Numbered from the stretch's first letter, positions 38,016 through 45,912 are shown. The stretch is DNA of 64,000 bases from a virus (IMGVR_UViG_3300020452_000254:1-64000), one strand, 5' to 3'. Notes: generated by a model from the sequence alone, not told the origin. Program-made: numbers and translations.

Positions 38016-38641
38016 AAATAGACAGATTTAGAAGTAAAATTGATAACTTATCAAGAGCAAATAGATACAATGTATCTTTCTTTGGAACTGGTGGAAAAAC
38101 CACTGGTCTCTCAATTAGAGGTACAAGGTGTGAGTCTGCAACATTACCTGGCCGAGGGTTCTTTGCAGTAGAAGATTCAGAATATGGGCCTAAAAGAGCA
38201 ATACCACATAAACCACAATATGATGCATTTGATTGTACATTCTATATGACAAATGACATGGAAGATAGAGAGTTAATTGAAATTTGGATGAATCAAATAA
38301 ATGGATTTGATGGTGGAAACTTTCATAGTAAATTTCATGACGATTACAGAGGTATCATATATGTTGAAGCACTTAACATGCATGGAAGACCTAATTATCG
38401 TTGTATGATGGCAGATGCATTTCCGATGCAGTTGGGTGTAATTAATTTAGGTTATGCAAACACAGACATTCTTAAATTTAATGCACAATTTAGGTATAGA
38501 CACTGGGTTGGTGAATTTATGAACTCAAAACAAAAAGGTTTAATTACTGGGTTCATGGGTAAACACCTAAATAAATTAGATAGAAAGATTAGAAACAAAA
38601 TTGAAGAAGACATGTTTGGAGACTTGGATTCTTTTTATTAA
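38012..38641 (+). CDS. 54: Tail-tube-fold protein, gp54/gp19 family
   Basis: A 209-residue protein with the gp19-type tube pattern: an early strand RYNVSFFG, then RCESATLPGRGF (the T4 tube has KATALPAGIVE at this point), PQYDAFDCTFYMTNDMEDRELIEIWMNQI, and a C-terminal strand ILKFNAQFRYRHWV. Tube protein gp19, cap gp48 and initiator gp54 share this fold. Its place among baseplate genes and its basic C-terminal extension point to gp54, the protein that starts tube polymerisation. The ATG overlaps the previous gene. Confidence 0.7.
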   Translation: MKIDRFRSKIDNLSRANRYNVSFFGTGGKTTGLSIRGTRCESATLPGRGFFAVEDSEYGPKRAIPHKPQYDAFDCTFYMTNDMEDRELIEIWMNQINGFDGGNFHSKFHDDYRGIIYVEALNMHGRPNYRCMMADAFPMQLGVINLGYANTDILKFNAQFRYRHWVGEFMNSKQKGLITGFMGKHLNKLDRKIRNKIEEDMFGDLDSFY

Positions 38642-38665
38642 GGTAAATAATGATAGGAGTATATT

Positions 38666-39400
38666 ATGGGATTACCAAGACTTAACACTGTTGAGTATTT
38701 TGAGACATTACCTGTTTCAAAGATAGAAGTAAAGTACAGACCTTTTAATGTAGGTGAACAAAAAGTACTATTACAAGCAATAGAAGAGGGTGAACAAAAA
38801 GCCATCTCTAATGCATTAATATCTTTGTTGAGGGTATGTTCAGATTTACAAGATAGTCGTTTGAAAATAGAACAACTAAGTAATACAGATTTAGAATGGT
38901 TGTTTGTTAAAATAAGAGCTAAATCTGTAGGTGAAAACACCAAGATATTGTTAGGATGTATTGACCAACCTACTTGTGATGGACAATCAGAAATAGATGT
39001 TAACTTTAATGACCTTGAAATTGAAGGAGAAGTTAAAGATGGTAAAATACAACTAACAGACAATATTGGTGTAGTTATAAGAGTACCTAGTTACAATGAT
39101 GTAGATAGAGTTCTCGATATAGGTATTGCTGATGGAGAAATGTCTACATCAATTGTATATAAATTGTTAAATAAATGTATTCTACAAGTTTTTGATGCAG
39201 ATAATGTTTATGATACAAAAGAATTTACTGAACAAGAAATAGATGATTTTATTAATGAATTATCTGTTAATCAGTTTAATGTAATCATGGAATGGTTCAG
39301 TTCAGTTCCTAAATTAGTTTATAATGCAGAGTTTTCATGTAGTAAGTGTGGGAAAGAACAAACCCAACAACTTACTGGGTTACAGAATTTTTTCGTATAG
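38666..39400 (+). CDS. 26: Baseplate hub/tail assembly protein gp26
   Basis: A 244-residue protein of the T4 gp26 baseplate family: LPVSKIEVKYRPFNVGEQKVLLQAIE at the N-terminus, and two Cys pairs, LGCIDQPTC (middle) and FSCSKCGKEQ (C-terminal), that look like a metal site. AGGAGT precedes the ATG at 38666. The gene ends QNFFV-stop, with the slippery heptamer T-TTT-TTC over its last Phe codons; a -1 shift would extend the protein into the overlapping ORF. It is followed, after one small gene, by the tape measure, the classic place for a frameshifted tail assembly chaperone. Confidence 0.85.
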   Translation: MGLPRLNTVEYFETLPVSKIEVKYRPFNVGEQKVLLQAIEEGEQKAISNALISLLRVCSDLQDSRLKIEQLSNTDLEWLFVKIRAKSVGENTKILLGCIDQPTCDGQSEIDVNFNDLEIEGEVKDGKIQLTDNIGVVIRVPSYNDVDRVLDIGIADGEMSTSIVYKLLNKCILQVFDADNVYDTKEFTEQEIDDFINELSVNQFNVIMEWFSSVPKLVYNAEFSCSKCGKEQTQQLTGLQNFFV

Positions 39401-39582
39401 CCCTTTCTCATGATACTCTTGCAAATTACATTCAGACTAATTTTGGGTTAATCCAACATCACAGTTGGTCATTAACAGAACTGGACTCAATGTTGCCATG
39501 GGAAAGGGAGATATATGTATCTCTCTTAGTACAATTCCTTGAAGATGAGGAGTTGAAGATGAAACAATCACAAAATAAATAA
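39346..39582 (+). CDS. -1 frame extension of gp26 (tail assembly chaperone)
   Basis: This ORF overlaps the end of gp26 in the -1 frame. Its only upstream start is a GTG at 39346 without a ribosome-binding site, buried in gp26. Downstream of the heptamer it encodes about 62 residues with good protein character (SLTELDSMLPWEREIYVSLL, then an acidic/Gln end). I read it as the C-terminal part of a frameshift fusion rather than a separate gene. In T4, genes 26 and 51 lie in this order, so it may take the place of gp51. Confidence 0.6.
   Translation: MWERTNPTTYWVTEFFRIALSHDTLANYIQTNFGLIQHHSWSLTELDSMLPWEREIYVSLLVQFLEDEELKMKQSQNK
39388..39394 (+). promoter_or_regulatory. Slippery heptamer for -1 frameshift
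   Basis: T-TTT-TTC in the gp26 frame fits X-XXY-YYZ exactly. A -1 slip leads from Phe243 to Arg of the overlapping ORF and gives a 305-residue fusion. The zero-frame stop TAG is 4 nt downstream of the heptamer. I see no strong stem-loop immediately after it. Confidence 0.6.
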
Positions 39583-39594
39583 TAGGAGAGTATT

Positions 39595-39975
39595 ATGGGT
39601 GACGATAGAGAAAGGTTTGGTGGTGATATGTCACGAAACGAAGTGGAGATGGACTTAAGCAAGTTCATGGAGATGATTCAAGAGAATGGTGCTTTAAAGG
39701 ATGAGATAAGAGACCTTAAAGCGAACGACACAGTAAATCCATGGCAGAAGTGGGTTCACCTTGCAAGAACAGTTGATGCATGGAGAATTTGGCCTCGTGC
39801 ATTTTTAAGTGTTTACATATTCTTAGTGTATTACGCTGCAATATGGTTTATGGACTTACCAGAACCATCGATGGAACAATCTGGTCTTATCAGTATATTG
39901 GTAGGTGCTGGAGCTGCATGGTTTGGACTATATGTCAATTCCGCTGCAAAAGAACACGATACAAACAACAAATAG
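39595..39975 (+). CDS. Holin-like small membrane protein
   Basis: A 126-residue protein with a charged N-terminus (about 55 residues, acidic, coiled), then two hydrophobic segments (FLSVYIFLVYYAAIWFMDL and LISILVGAGAAWFGLYVNSA) and a short hydrophilic tail. The ending resembles the three-TM holins of gene-transfer-agent type in general form. No other lysis gene is visible nearby, and gp5 lacks lysozyme, so a lysis role is a guess. AGGAGAG precedes the ATG. Confidence 0.5.
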   Translation: MGDDRERFGGDMSRNEVEMDLSKFMEMIQENGALKDEIRDLKANDTVNPWQKWVHLARTVDAWRIWPRAFLSVYIFLVYYAAIWFMDLPEPSMEQSGLISILVGAGAAWFGLYVNSAAKEHDTNNK

Positions 39976-39988
39976 GTAGTAAAGACTC

Positions 39989-42040
39989 ATGGCAGACGAA
40001 AAGAAAACAGCAAAACAAATACAGGAAGAAGCTGAAGCAAAAAAAGAGATGGAAGCAGTCCGAAAATCCAATAAAGGGATAATGGATGAAATTAAAGACC
40101 AAAACAAAGCTCTTAGAGAATCAACTAAAACCCAAAACCAATTAGTTAAGGTTATGGAAAGTGACTCTCAAAGAGAAGGTAAGTTACTTAAAGAAGTTTT
40201 AGATAGTAAAATTGGTTTTGGAAAAAATGCTGGAAATGATAGGTTTTCTGATGAACAAAAGAAAAACTTACAATCTCAATTTGGTCTTGGTCAACTTGGT
40301 GTAAGTAGTGCTGATGCTGCCAATAGAGTCGCTGCAAACAATCAATTAGAACAACTGAATAAAGAAAAAGAAAGACTAGAGGGAATTCAAAAAGAATTTG
40401 GTCTTAGTAAGTTTGATACTACTGAATTAGATGCACTTGAAAGTGATATAAAATCTTTAGAAGAAATTCAAAAATTTGGTAGAACATTATCAAACTTTGA
40501 AAAAGGTTTTCAAATGTTTGCTGGTGGAACAATGGATGAACTAATTCAATCCACAAAAGGACAAGGTGCATTAACTGCTCAAGGTATTGTTAAAGGACTT
40601 GGTAATGACCTTAAAGGAGATTTTGATAAAATTCTTAGTTTCCTTGGGCCTGCAGCTGGTATCTTACAACAAATACCATTTCTTGGAACTATAGCAAATC
40701 TTGCACAAACTGGATTTAAAAAACTTTTTGTACAAATGTTCCTTACTAGGAAAGCATCTGCACAAAACAGTAGAAAAGAAATATTATCTCAAGAAAAAAC
40801 TTCAAAGATTCTTCATCAAGATATGTCATTAGAGGCTCAACAGAGACGAAGAGAAGCCAGAGACAAAATGAAAGAAAAACTTAGTAAGGGTAAAGGTGGT
40901 AAAGATGGTAGTGGTGATACCACCAATGTTCAAGAAGGTGATTCTAATTTAGGTGGTGGTCTTCTTGGTGCTTCTTTTGCATTAAGGAATCTTGCAAATG
41001 CAAAAGTTGGTGCTGGTGTTGCAGCCCTTGGTACTGGATTGGCTAGTCTTGCAGCGTTACCTGTAGTTATTGGTGCAGCGAAACTTTCAGCTGCAATCGT
41101 ACTATTGGGTGGTGCAGTTGCATTATCAATTGCCGCTGTTATTAGTAGTATTGCACTTGGATTTAAGCCATGGGATAGATTTAATACTGCTGAAACACTA
41201 AAAGATTTAAGTTCTGATGAAATTAAGCCAGGAAAAATAACTGCATTAATTGCTGGTATGGGTGCAGCTTCAGTATTAACTGCAATAGGTGGTCTTGCAC
41301 AAACAATTACAACTCTTGGTGGTACATTTACACCAATGACTGATTTAGCAAAAGACTTGGGTGGATTTGCAAAAAATGTAAAACCTTTTATTGCTTTAGA
41401 TATGTTGGGAGTTGCATCTAATTATCGTGTATTGAATGAACAAGTAATGGATAAAACTGGTGGTTTATTTGAAAACTTTACAATGTGGACTGGTAATGAT
41501 AACTTTAAAAACTTTGGTACTGACTTAGGTGAGTTTGCAACTGCAATCTCACCATTCATTCAAATGAATATGACTGCATTTACTAACAACATAGAATTAT
41601 TACAAAATGCAATAGATAATTTAGAATTTGATGGACTTGATAGAAAACAAAAGAATGCATTAACATCACTTAAGGCTCTTGGTCAAATTCGTTTATCACA
41701 AAATAATTTAGGTGAACAAGTTGTTTTATTAGGTAAAGGTGTTGAAATACTCTCTACAAGTCTTGATACATTAAGTACAACGAAAGTAGACATGCTTGGT
41801 AAACTTGGTAAAGAACTAAGTAATAGTTTTAGTGAATTAAATATAAACTTAAATGCTAATCCAACAGTTGCTGGTGTTAATTCAAATTTACTTTCTAGTA
41901 ATATGGGTAATGGAAATTTACCTGTTGTAGCAATGTCACCAGTTGTTAATACTCAAACTAATAACATGCCTGTTTCAAGAAATTATGGTAGTTCTGGAGT
42001 TTCTATGAATAGTAACTTCAATGATGGTTTACTTGCTTAA
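39989..42040 (+). CDS. 29: Tail tape measure protein candidate
   Basis: A 683-residue protein in the place of the tape measure, behind the frameshifting gp26 locus. Residues 1-180 are highly charged coiled coil (QIQEEAEAKKEMEAVRKSNK...). Residues about 200-260 and 330-470 contain long hydrophobic, Ala/Gly-rich helices (AALGTGLASLAALPVVIGAA; LSAAIVLLGGAVALSIAAVI) typical of tape measures that enter the inner membrane. At about 0.15 nm per helical residue it would span roughly 100 nm. T4 gp29 is 590 residues. It ends convergently, overlapping the next minus-strand gene by 4 bp. Confidence 0.7.
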   Translation: MADEKKTAKQIQEEAEAKKEMEAVRKSNKGIMDEIKDQNKALRESTKTQNQLVKVMESDSQREGKLLKEVLDSKIGFGKNAGNDRFSDEQKKNLQSQFGLGQLGVSSADAANRVAANNQLEQLNKEKERLEGIQKEFGLSKFDTTELDALESDIKSLEEIQKFGRTLSNFEKGFQMFAGGTMDELIQSTKGQGALTAQGIVKGLGNDLKGDFDKILSFLGPAAGILQQIPFLGTIANLAQTGFKKLFVQMFLTRKASAQNSRKEILSQEKTSKILHQDMSLEAQQRRREARDKMKEKLSKGKGGKDGSGDTTNVQEGDSNLGGGLLGASFALRNLANAKVGAGVAALGTGLASLAALPVVIGAAKLSAAIVLLGGAVALSIAAVISSIALGFKPWDRFNTAETLKDLSSDEIKPGKITALIAGMGAASVLTAIGGLAQTITTLGGTFTPMTDLAKDLGGFAKNVKPFIALDMLGVASNYRVLNEQVMDKTGGLFENFTMWTGNDNFKNFGTDLGEFATAISPFIQMNMTAFTNNIELLQNAIDNLEFDGLDRKQKNALTSLKALGQIRLSQNNLGEQVVLLGKGVEILSTSLDTLSTTKVDMLGKLGKELSNSFSELNINLNANPTVAGVNSNLLSSNMGNGNLPVVAMSPVVNTQTNNMPVSRNYGSSGVSMNSNFNDGLLA

Positions 42041-42234
42041 CTAGGATACTTATCCTTTCTATTGTATTTTGTTTTGTCCTTGTGGACTTGTGATACACCA
42101 TGTTTAGGTGTTTTCTTGCGTGACTTAACCTCTGGTTCTTTCTTACCAAAAACCCTTTCCCAATTGTCTTGATATGTTGTTGGTGTTTTAGAAGGTCTCT
42201 GTTTCGAACCTTTCCCACCATGCCACTTGGTCAT
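42037..42234 (-). CDS. Small basic conserved phage protein (KWHGGKGS type)
   Basis: A 65-residue, very basic protein starting MTKWHGGKGSKQRP, with NWERVFGKKE in the middle and a Lys-rich tail. I recall short proteins with this start in many marine T4-like phages, of unknown function. GGAGTT precedes the ATG. Confidence 0.75.
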   Translation of the reverse strand: MTKWHGGKGSKQRPSKTPTTYQDNWERVFGKKEPEVKSRKKTPKHGVSQVHKDKTKYNRKDKYPS

Positions 42235-42258
42235 TACAGAACTCCATTATATAAGGTG

Positions 42259-42372
42259 TTAAATTGGCCCCTCGTCTATTGTGACAATATTGTCTATATA
42301 CCCGCCATCTAACCGATATCTCTCTGCCGCATTTGATATCTTTCCACGATTGTATACCCAAACCTCAACCAT
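42259..42372 (-). CDS. Possible 37-residue ORF in 248-bp gap
   Basis: An ORF MVEVWVYNRGKISNAAERYR followed by LDGGYIDNIVTIDEGPI. It has protein-like composition but no good ribosome-binding site. Readable sequence continues upstream of the ATG in the same frame to a TGA, so this may be a small gene or a decayed remnant. The stretch is visibly richer in G+C than its neighbours. Confidence 0.35.
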   Translation of the reverse strand: MVEVWVYNRGKISNAAERYRLDGGYIDNIVTIDEGPI

Positions 42373-42446
42373 CCTACTTGGTATAACTCTCCGAGTCTCA
42401 TTTAATACTCAGTCCCCAATGGTCAATCCTATATTAGTGCATAATA

Positions 42447-42454
42447 TATTTATA
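42447..42454 (-). promoter_or_regulatory. Late promoter box
   Basis: An exact TATAAATA on the minus strand in the gap right after the gp32 stop, placed to transcribe the 37-residue ORF and the KWHGGKGS gene. Confidence 0.45.
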
Positions 42455-42481
42455 ATTCAAAATATTTAGGATTGACAATCC

Positions 42482-43375
42482 TTACACATCATTTGCAAGT
42501 TTTTGGAAGTATGACATAGTGTCATCTTCTTCTACATCTGTTGAAGCAGTTGTAGGTTGTGCAATTGTTGGTTCTGGACTTGGATATGCAACATCATCCA
42601 TATCACTTGCAACTGAAGCTGCAGTAGCAGTTGATGCTGTCATTCCTAAAACTCTATCGAGTTTTTGTTTGAGTTCATCATAAGATTTGAACTCACTTGG
42701 TGCAATCACATCTTTTAATGAATGTTGACTATTCCAGATTGCTTCCATCTTTGCATCATCATCTGATAATGGTGATGGTGTTGCAAACTCTGACTTATCA
42801 TAGTTCCAGTAACCATCTACTTTACGAACTTTGATTTTAAAGTTTGCACCTTCCCATAAATCAAATGGATTTACTGGAGTTTCATCTTGAAACTGTGGTT
42901 GCATTTTGTCTTTCAACATTTCAAAGATTTTCTTTCCATATCTGAAAAGCATAACCTTTCCTTCATTTTCTGGATGTGTAGGGTCAGAAACGATTAGAAC
43001 ATTTGACACATAGTGTAATCTTCTTTTCTGTTTCCTTGCTATATCCTTGTTGGACTCAATACCAGAGTTCCACAATTCAGTATTGTGTTCTGACACTGGG
43101 TCTTTATCATTAAGAGTCGTTAACGACTTCTCAATATACCATCCACCTGGCCCTTGGAAGCCATGGTCAAAATATTGAATCCACGGCATGTCCTCGTTTT
43201 GAGGTGCTGGTAGAAATCTTACAACTGCATAACCATTACCAGTCTTATCTAAGTCGATTTTCCAGTATCGTTCATCGTTGTATGATTTAGTTTCACCACC
43301 ACTAGAAGTTTTTTCTAATGATGCTTGTAAGGTGTCGAATCCACCTCTAGATTTTTTTAAGTCTTGAAATGACAT
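42482..43375 (-). CDS. 32: Single-stranded DNA-binding protein gp32
   Basis: A 297-residue homologue of T4 gp32 (301). The order is a short basic N-terminus, the OB-fold core (GNGYAVVRFLPAPQ, WIQYFDHGFQGPGGWYIEKS, YVSNVLIVSDP, KVMLFRYGKKIFEML, NPFDLWEGANFKIKVRKVDGYWNYDKSEF) and an acidic tail (DVEEDDTMSYFQKLANDV). The zinc subdomain is altered: where T4 has CPVC, this protein reads DPVS, and the whole protein has no cysteine. GAGGAT precedes the ATG. It coats ssDNA during replication and recruits gp59, whose gene lies just upstream. Confidence 0.93.
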   Translation of the reverse strand: MSFQDLKKSRGGFDTLQASLEKTSSGGETKSYNDERYWKIDLDKTGNGYAVVRFLPAPQNEDMPWIQYFDHGFQGPGGWYIEKSLTTLNDKDPVSEHNTELWNSGIESNKDIARKQKRRLHYVSNVLIVSDPTHPENEGKVMLFRYGKKIFEMLKDKMQPQFQDETPVNPFDLWEGANFKIKVRKVDGYWNYDKSEFATPSPLSDDDAKMEAIWNSQHSLKDVIAPSEFKSYDELKQKLDRVLGMTASTATAASVASDMDDVAYPSPEPTIAQPTTASTDVEEDDTMSYFQKLANDV

Positions 43376-43423
43376 AATTATATCCTCGTATTAGCATTGT
43401 ATTGCATTTTATTATTATTGTAT

Positions 43424-44230
43424 TTAAACTAAGTATTCTTCTAATGGAGAAACACTTAATTCATCCTTCATTATATAATAGTCTATGTTTTGGAATCTGT
43501 CAAGTAAAATCTTGAGTTGTTCTGTCTGAGATATCCAACCCTGTTCACCAGTCTCAACGAGTCTGTTGTTTTCTGGGTCTTGGTCTGTTCCATAACATTC
43601 AGTTCCAGCATAGATGTTATTATATTTAGTCGAATTGTAATTCCAAATAGAATCAAATCCAACAAAAACTACATTATTGTAGTCGTGGTTCATTGATGCC
43701 ATTGCAGCTGCAGTAGTACCAGCAAACCAATTCTCAAATAGATGGTAGTCATCATCTGGCCCACCAACACTTGAAATCTTATAGTCATCCTCTATTCCTA
43801 TTGCTTGCATTTCTAGGATACCAATGTTTCCATTACCTTTTCCATGCATAGTCACTTTAGAATGACTTGGGTCTATCCACTCTTTTACTGGGACACCCAT
43901 TGTTCCTTTAATCATGTTATACTCTTCATGTCCTAATGGGTCATCCCATTCACCAGAGAAGTAACATTTGTTATATTTTGGATACTTAGATTCACAACAC
44001 TCACCCATGATACTAACATCTACAATAGTGAGATAGTCTGGAGTATAGTCTCTAAAGAGTGCATTACACCCCCATATGTCCCCATTAAGCAACTCTAAGT
44101 CTAATCCTATCCTTGACTGACCATTACCAATAATGTATGCAGTAGAGTCTGTTTCTAGACTTAAATAGGAATACATTGTAGGTGTTAATTCCTCTGCAAT
44201 CTCTGGGTCTAATGTTATATCAAGATTCAT
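43424..44230 (-). CDS. Rossmann-like protein, possibly glycosyltransferase-related
   Basis: A 268-residue protein. The N-terminal part (AYIIGNGQSRIGLDLELLNG-DIWGCNALFRDYTPDYL) has the G-x-G-x-S nucleotide-binding look of DUF115/MptE-like or sialyltransferase-like Rossmann proteins, and VVFVGFDS recurs later in that style. Function is unknown. It lies between gp32 and gp59, where T4 has none, and overlaps gp59 by 11 nt. Confidence 0.65.
   Translation of the reverse strand: MNLDITLDPEIAEELTPTMYSYLSLETDSTAYIIGNGQSRIGLDLELLNGDIWGCNALFRDYTPDYLTIVDVSIMGECCESKYPKYNKCYFSGEWDDPLGHEEYNMIKGTMGVPVKEWIDPSHSKVTMHGKGNGNIGILEMQAIGIEDDYKISSVGGPDDDYHLFENWFAGTTAAAMASMNHDYNNVVFVGFDSIWNYNSTKYNNIYAGTECYGTDQDPENNRLVETGEQGWISQTEQLKILLDRFQNIDYYIMKDELSVSPLEEYLV
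43475..43503 (-). promoter_or_regulatory. Sigma70-type promoter ahead of gp32
   Basis: TTGACA (43503-43498), a 17-nt spacer and TATTAT (43480-43475), inside the end of the upstream gene and about 100 nt before the gp32 ATG. Confidence 0.5.
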
Positions 44231-44810
44231 ATATTTCTAATACTTTTTGTTTTAATTTGTCTTGGTTGTATCCAACAAATCCTTGAGTCTTTTGTAATCT
44301 TTGTTTAACTTCTGGCCAAACATATTGTTCTGATATGTTTAAGCGGGAACTCCATCCAATAAGGGATTCCAATAATACTCCTGTTCCAAATGATATGGAC
44401 TTGGATAAAAGACACTGAACAATGATAGGATGACTAGAATCGTTAGTATCAAATAGATTGTCCAGTTTCCCTTCAAGTGTGTTAAGATATCTGATATCTT
44501 TCTCGAAAGAGTAAAGAAGAGATTGGTTGTATTTCTTCCACTCTGTATAGTTTTGTTTTGCTTCTTCACCAAATAAATCTCCTACCCAAAAATCCTTGTA
44601 CATGAAGTTTGCAATATAGAAATCCTTAAGTTGTCCATTGTGTTGTTTCCTAAGTTTTGCAAACTGGAACTTATCATTCCTTTTGAGATAACTCTCAAAC
44701 GATGCAGAGACTTTACCATTGTACTTGTTGAAATCATAATCTGAATTATAATGTAGTTTAATTCCTAAGTATAATTTATATGACTCATATCCAAATCTTG
44801 CATCCACCAA
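44220..44810 (-). CDS. 59: DNA helicase loader gp59
   Basis: A 196-residue homologue of T4 gp59 (217), which loads the gp41 helicase on gp32-coated forks. Conserved elements are SYKLYLGIKLHYNSDYDFNKYN (T4: VYKLYLMIKQHMNGKYDVIKYN), YLKRNDKFQFAKLRK, FYIANFMYKDFWVGDL and the central YSFEKDIRYL. Start is TTG at 44810 or GTG at 44807; AGGA lies at suitable distance for either. The gp33-gp59-gp32 order of T4 is kept, with bS21 inserted between gp33 and gp59. Confidence 0.9.
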   Translation of the reverse strand: MVDARFGYESYKLYLGIKLHYNSDYDFNKYNGKVSASFESYLKRNDKFQFAKLRKQHNGQLKDFYIANFMYKDFWVGDLFGEEAKQNYTEWKKYNQSLLYSFEKDIRYLNTLEGKLDNLFDTNDSSHPIIVQCLLSKSISFGTGVLLESLIGWSSRLNISEQYVWPEVKQRLQKTQGFVGYNQDKLKQKVLEIYES

Positions 44811-45086
44811 CTAATTCCTATGAGTTCTTTTGTAATGTTCAAGTGCAGCTTCTTCTCTCCACTTATCAATCTTGATTCGTCTTTTCCAATCATTGATTCT
44901 TTTCTGTCTTTTTGCAGATGGTTTTTCATAGTATTGTCTTTTACGAACCTCTGCAACAATTCCATCCCTTTCTGCTTTCTTTTTGAATCGTCTAAACAAT
45001 ACATCAAAAGGTGGTGGCCCAAAAGGTTTCTTTGGTTTTCTATCCCATTCTTTTTGTCTTTGTGGTGTACGATTAAATTTTTTCAT
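44811..45086 (-). CDS. rpsU: Ribosomal protein bS21
   Basis: A 91-residue homologue of small-subunit protein bS21 (71 residues in E. coli). The core PPPFDVLFRRFKKKAERDGI-VAEVRKRQYYEKPSAKRQKR aligns throughout with bacterial bS21, and a basic C-terminal helix follows. bS21 sits near the anti-Shine-Dalgarno end of 16S rRNA and affects start-site choice. Phage copies are known from marine phages. It overlaps gp33 by 4 nt, so it is co-expressed with replication and late-transcription factors. Confidence 0.92.
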   Translation of the reverse strand: MKKFNRTPQRQKEWDRKPKKPFGPPPFDVLFRRFKKKAERDGIVAEVRKRQYYEKPSAKRQKRINDWKRRIKIDKWREEAALEHYKRTHRN

Positions 45087-45313
45087 ATTGGTAATTTGCC
45101 TTTTCCTTTCTTAGCATTTGGTTTTAATAAGTTGTAAGATAATGCATCACTCTCAATCTTTTCTTTTAAAGGTGGAGTAATTAAGTTTTTAACTGATTCT
45201 GGGTCAAGGTGTTGTTGTTCACAATAGTATACAATTGCATCAATATAGTTTAATCTTTTAGTTAAAACAATATTCTCTATTGCTTCTGCAAACCTTTTTT
45301 TGGTTAGAATCAT
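45083..45313 (-). CDS. 33: Late transcription co-activator gp33
   Basis: A 76-residue protein: KKRFAEAIENIVLTKRLNYI-DAIVYYCEQQHLDPESV, then LITPPLKEKIESDAL. This pattern and the gp33-gp59-gp32 gene order identify it as gp33, which in T4 bridges RNA polymerase and the sliding clamp for late transcription. T4 gp33 has 112 residues. A 7-codon ORF (MKIKVII, 45310-45333) ends in a TGA overlapping the gp33 ATG. A sigma70-type promoter lies just upstream. Confidence 0.78.
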   Translation of the reverse strand: MILTKKRFAEAIENIVLTKRLNYIDAIVYYCEQQHLDPESVKNLITPPLKEKIESDALSYNLLKPNAKKGKGKLPI

Positions 45314-45342
45314 ATAATCACTTTTATTTTCATTACTATACT

Positions 45343-45370
45343 AGTATACTACAGAATGGGTATCTGTCAA
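45343..45370 (-). promoter_or_regulatory. Sigma70-type promoter for gp33-bS21-gp59
   Basis: TTGACA (45370-45365), a 16-nt spacer and TATACT (45348-45343). The -35 overlaps the end of the Mom-like gene. The predicted transcript starts near 45336. Confidence 0.7.
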
Positions 45371-45912
45371 GTTATTTTGTTTGATAAAAGAGACTTTTCT
45401 TTTTCACTAAAATCAATAACTAAATCTTTATCATATGATTTTGCATACACATGAAATTCATAATCTTCAAGACCAAGAACTCTATCTTTTTGTAACCCAT
45501 AATATTCAAAATTTGTAGCTGCATATATTGTCCCTTGATGCATTCTGTCATCTGCAACTGATACTACACATTTTGCATCAATCATTTTTAAGGTTCTAGA
45601 TAAGAACCAAGATGTTATGTTATGTTCGTCTAATGATGCAACAGCAAGTCTAGCTATCTCCCAGAACCCTTTACAATCTTCTGTGTAACATCCAAAATGT
45701 CTTTCATGAAAAATAGGATTATCTATTGAACCAAAATCATATGAACAATATTGAACAGCACCAACTAACTTATCTTTGTAGAAAAGACCATAACATTTAT
45801 GTCCAGTCCATGGCAATGTTTTTCCATGTACTCCTTCGAGATAATGTTCTTGTTGAATTAGGGACTCAGCATCCTCAAGTGAGATTTCACTTACTTCATA
45901 ATCTTCTTTCAT
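45367..45912 (-). CDS. Mom-like GNAT-fold protein
   Basis: A 181-residue protein of acetyltransferase (GNAT) fold. Its core WEIARLAVASLDEHNITSWF-LSRTLKMI, then VVSVADDRMHQGTIYAATNF-EYYG, follows the pattern of the phage Mu Mom family, which modifies adenines in DNA so that restriction enzymes cannot cut. GNAT acyl-transferases of other function share parts of it, so the role is inferred. It lies between IscU and gp33; AAAGAT precedes the ATG. Confidence 0.7.
   Translation of the reverse strand: MKEDYEVSEISLEDAESLIQQEHYLEGVHGKTLPWTGHKCYGLFYKDKLVGAVQYCSYDFGSIDNPIFHERHFGCYTEDCKGFWEIARLAVASLDEHNITSWFLSRTLKMIDAKCVVSVADDRMHQGTIYAATNFEYYGLQKDRVLGLEDYEFHVYAKSYDKDLVIDFSEKEKSLLSNKIT

Noticed and set aside
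39346-39387. Independent start (GTG) for the ORF after gp26
   Set aside because: No ribosome-binding site, and the peptide before the heptamer is just gp26 read out of frame.
42043-42056. Terminator at the convergent tape-measure/KWHGGKGS junction (AGGAT/ATCCT)
   Set aside because: Only a 5-bp A+T-rich stem and a broken T tract; too weak to claim.
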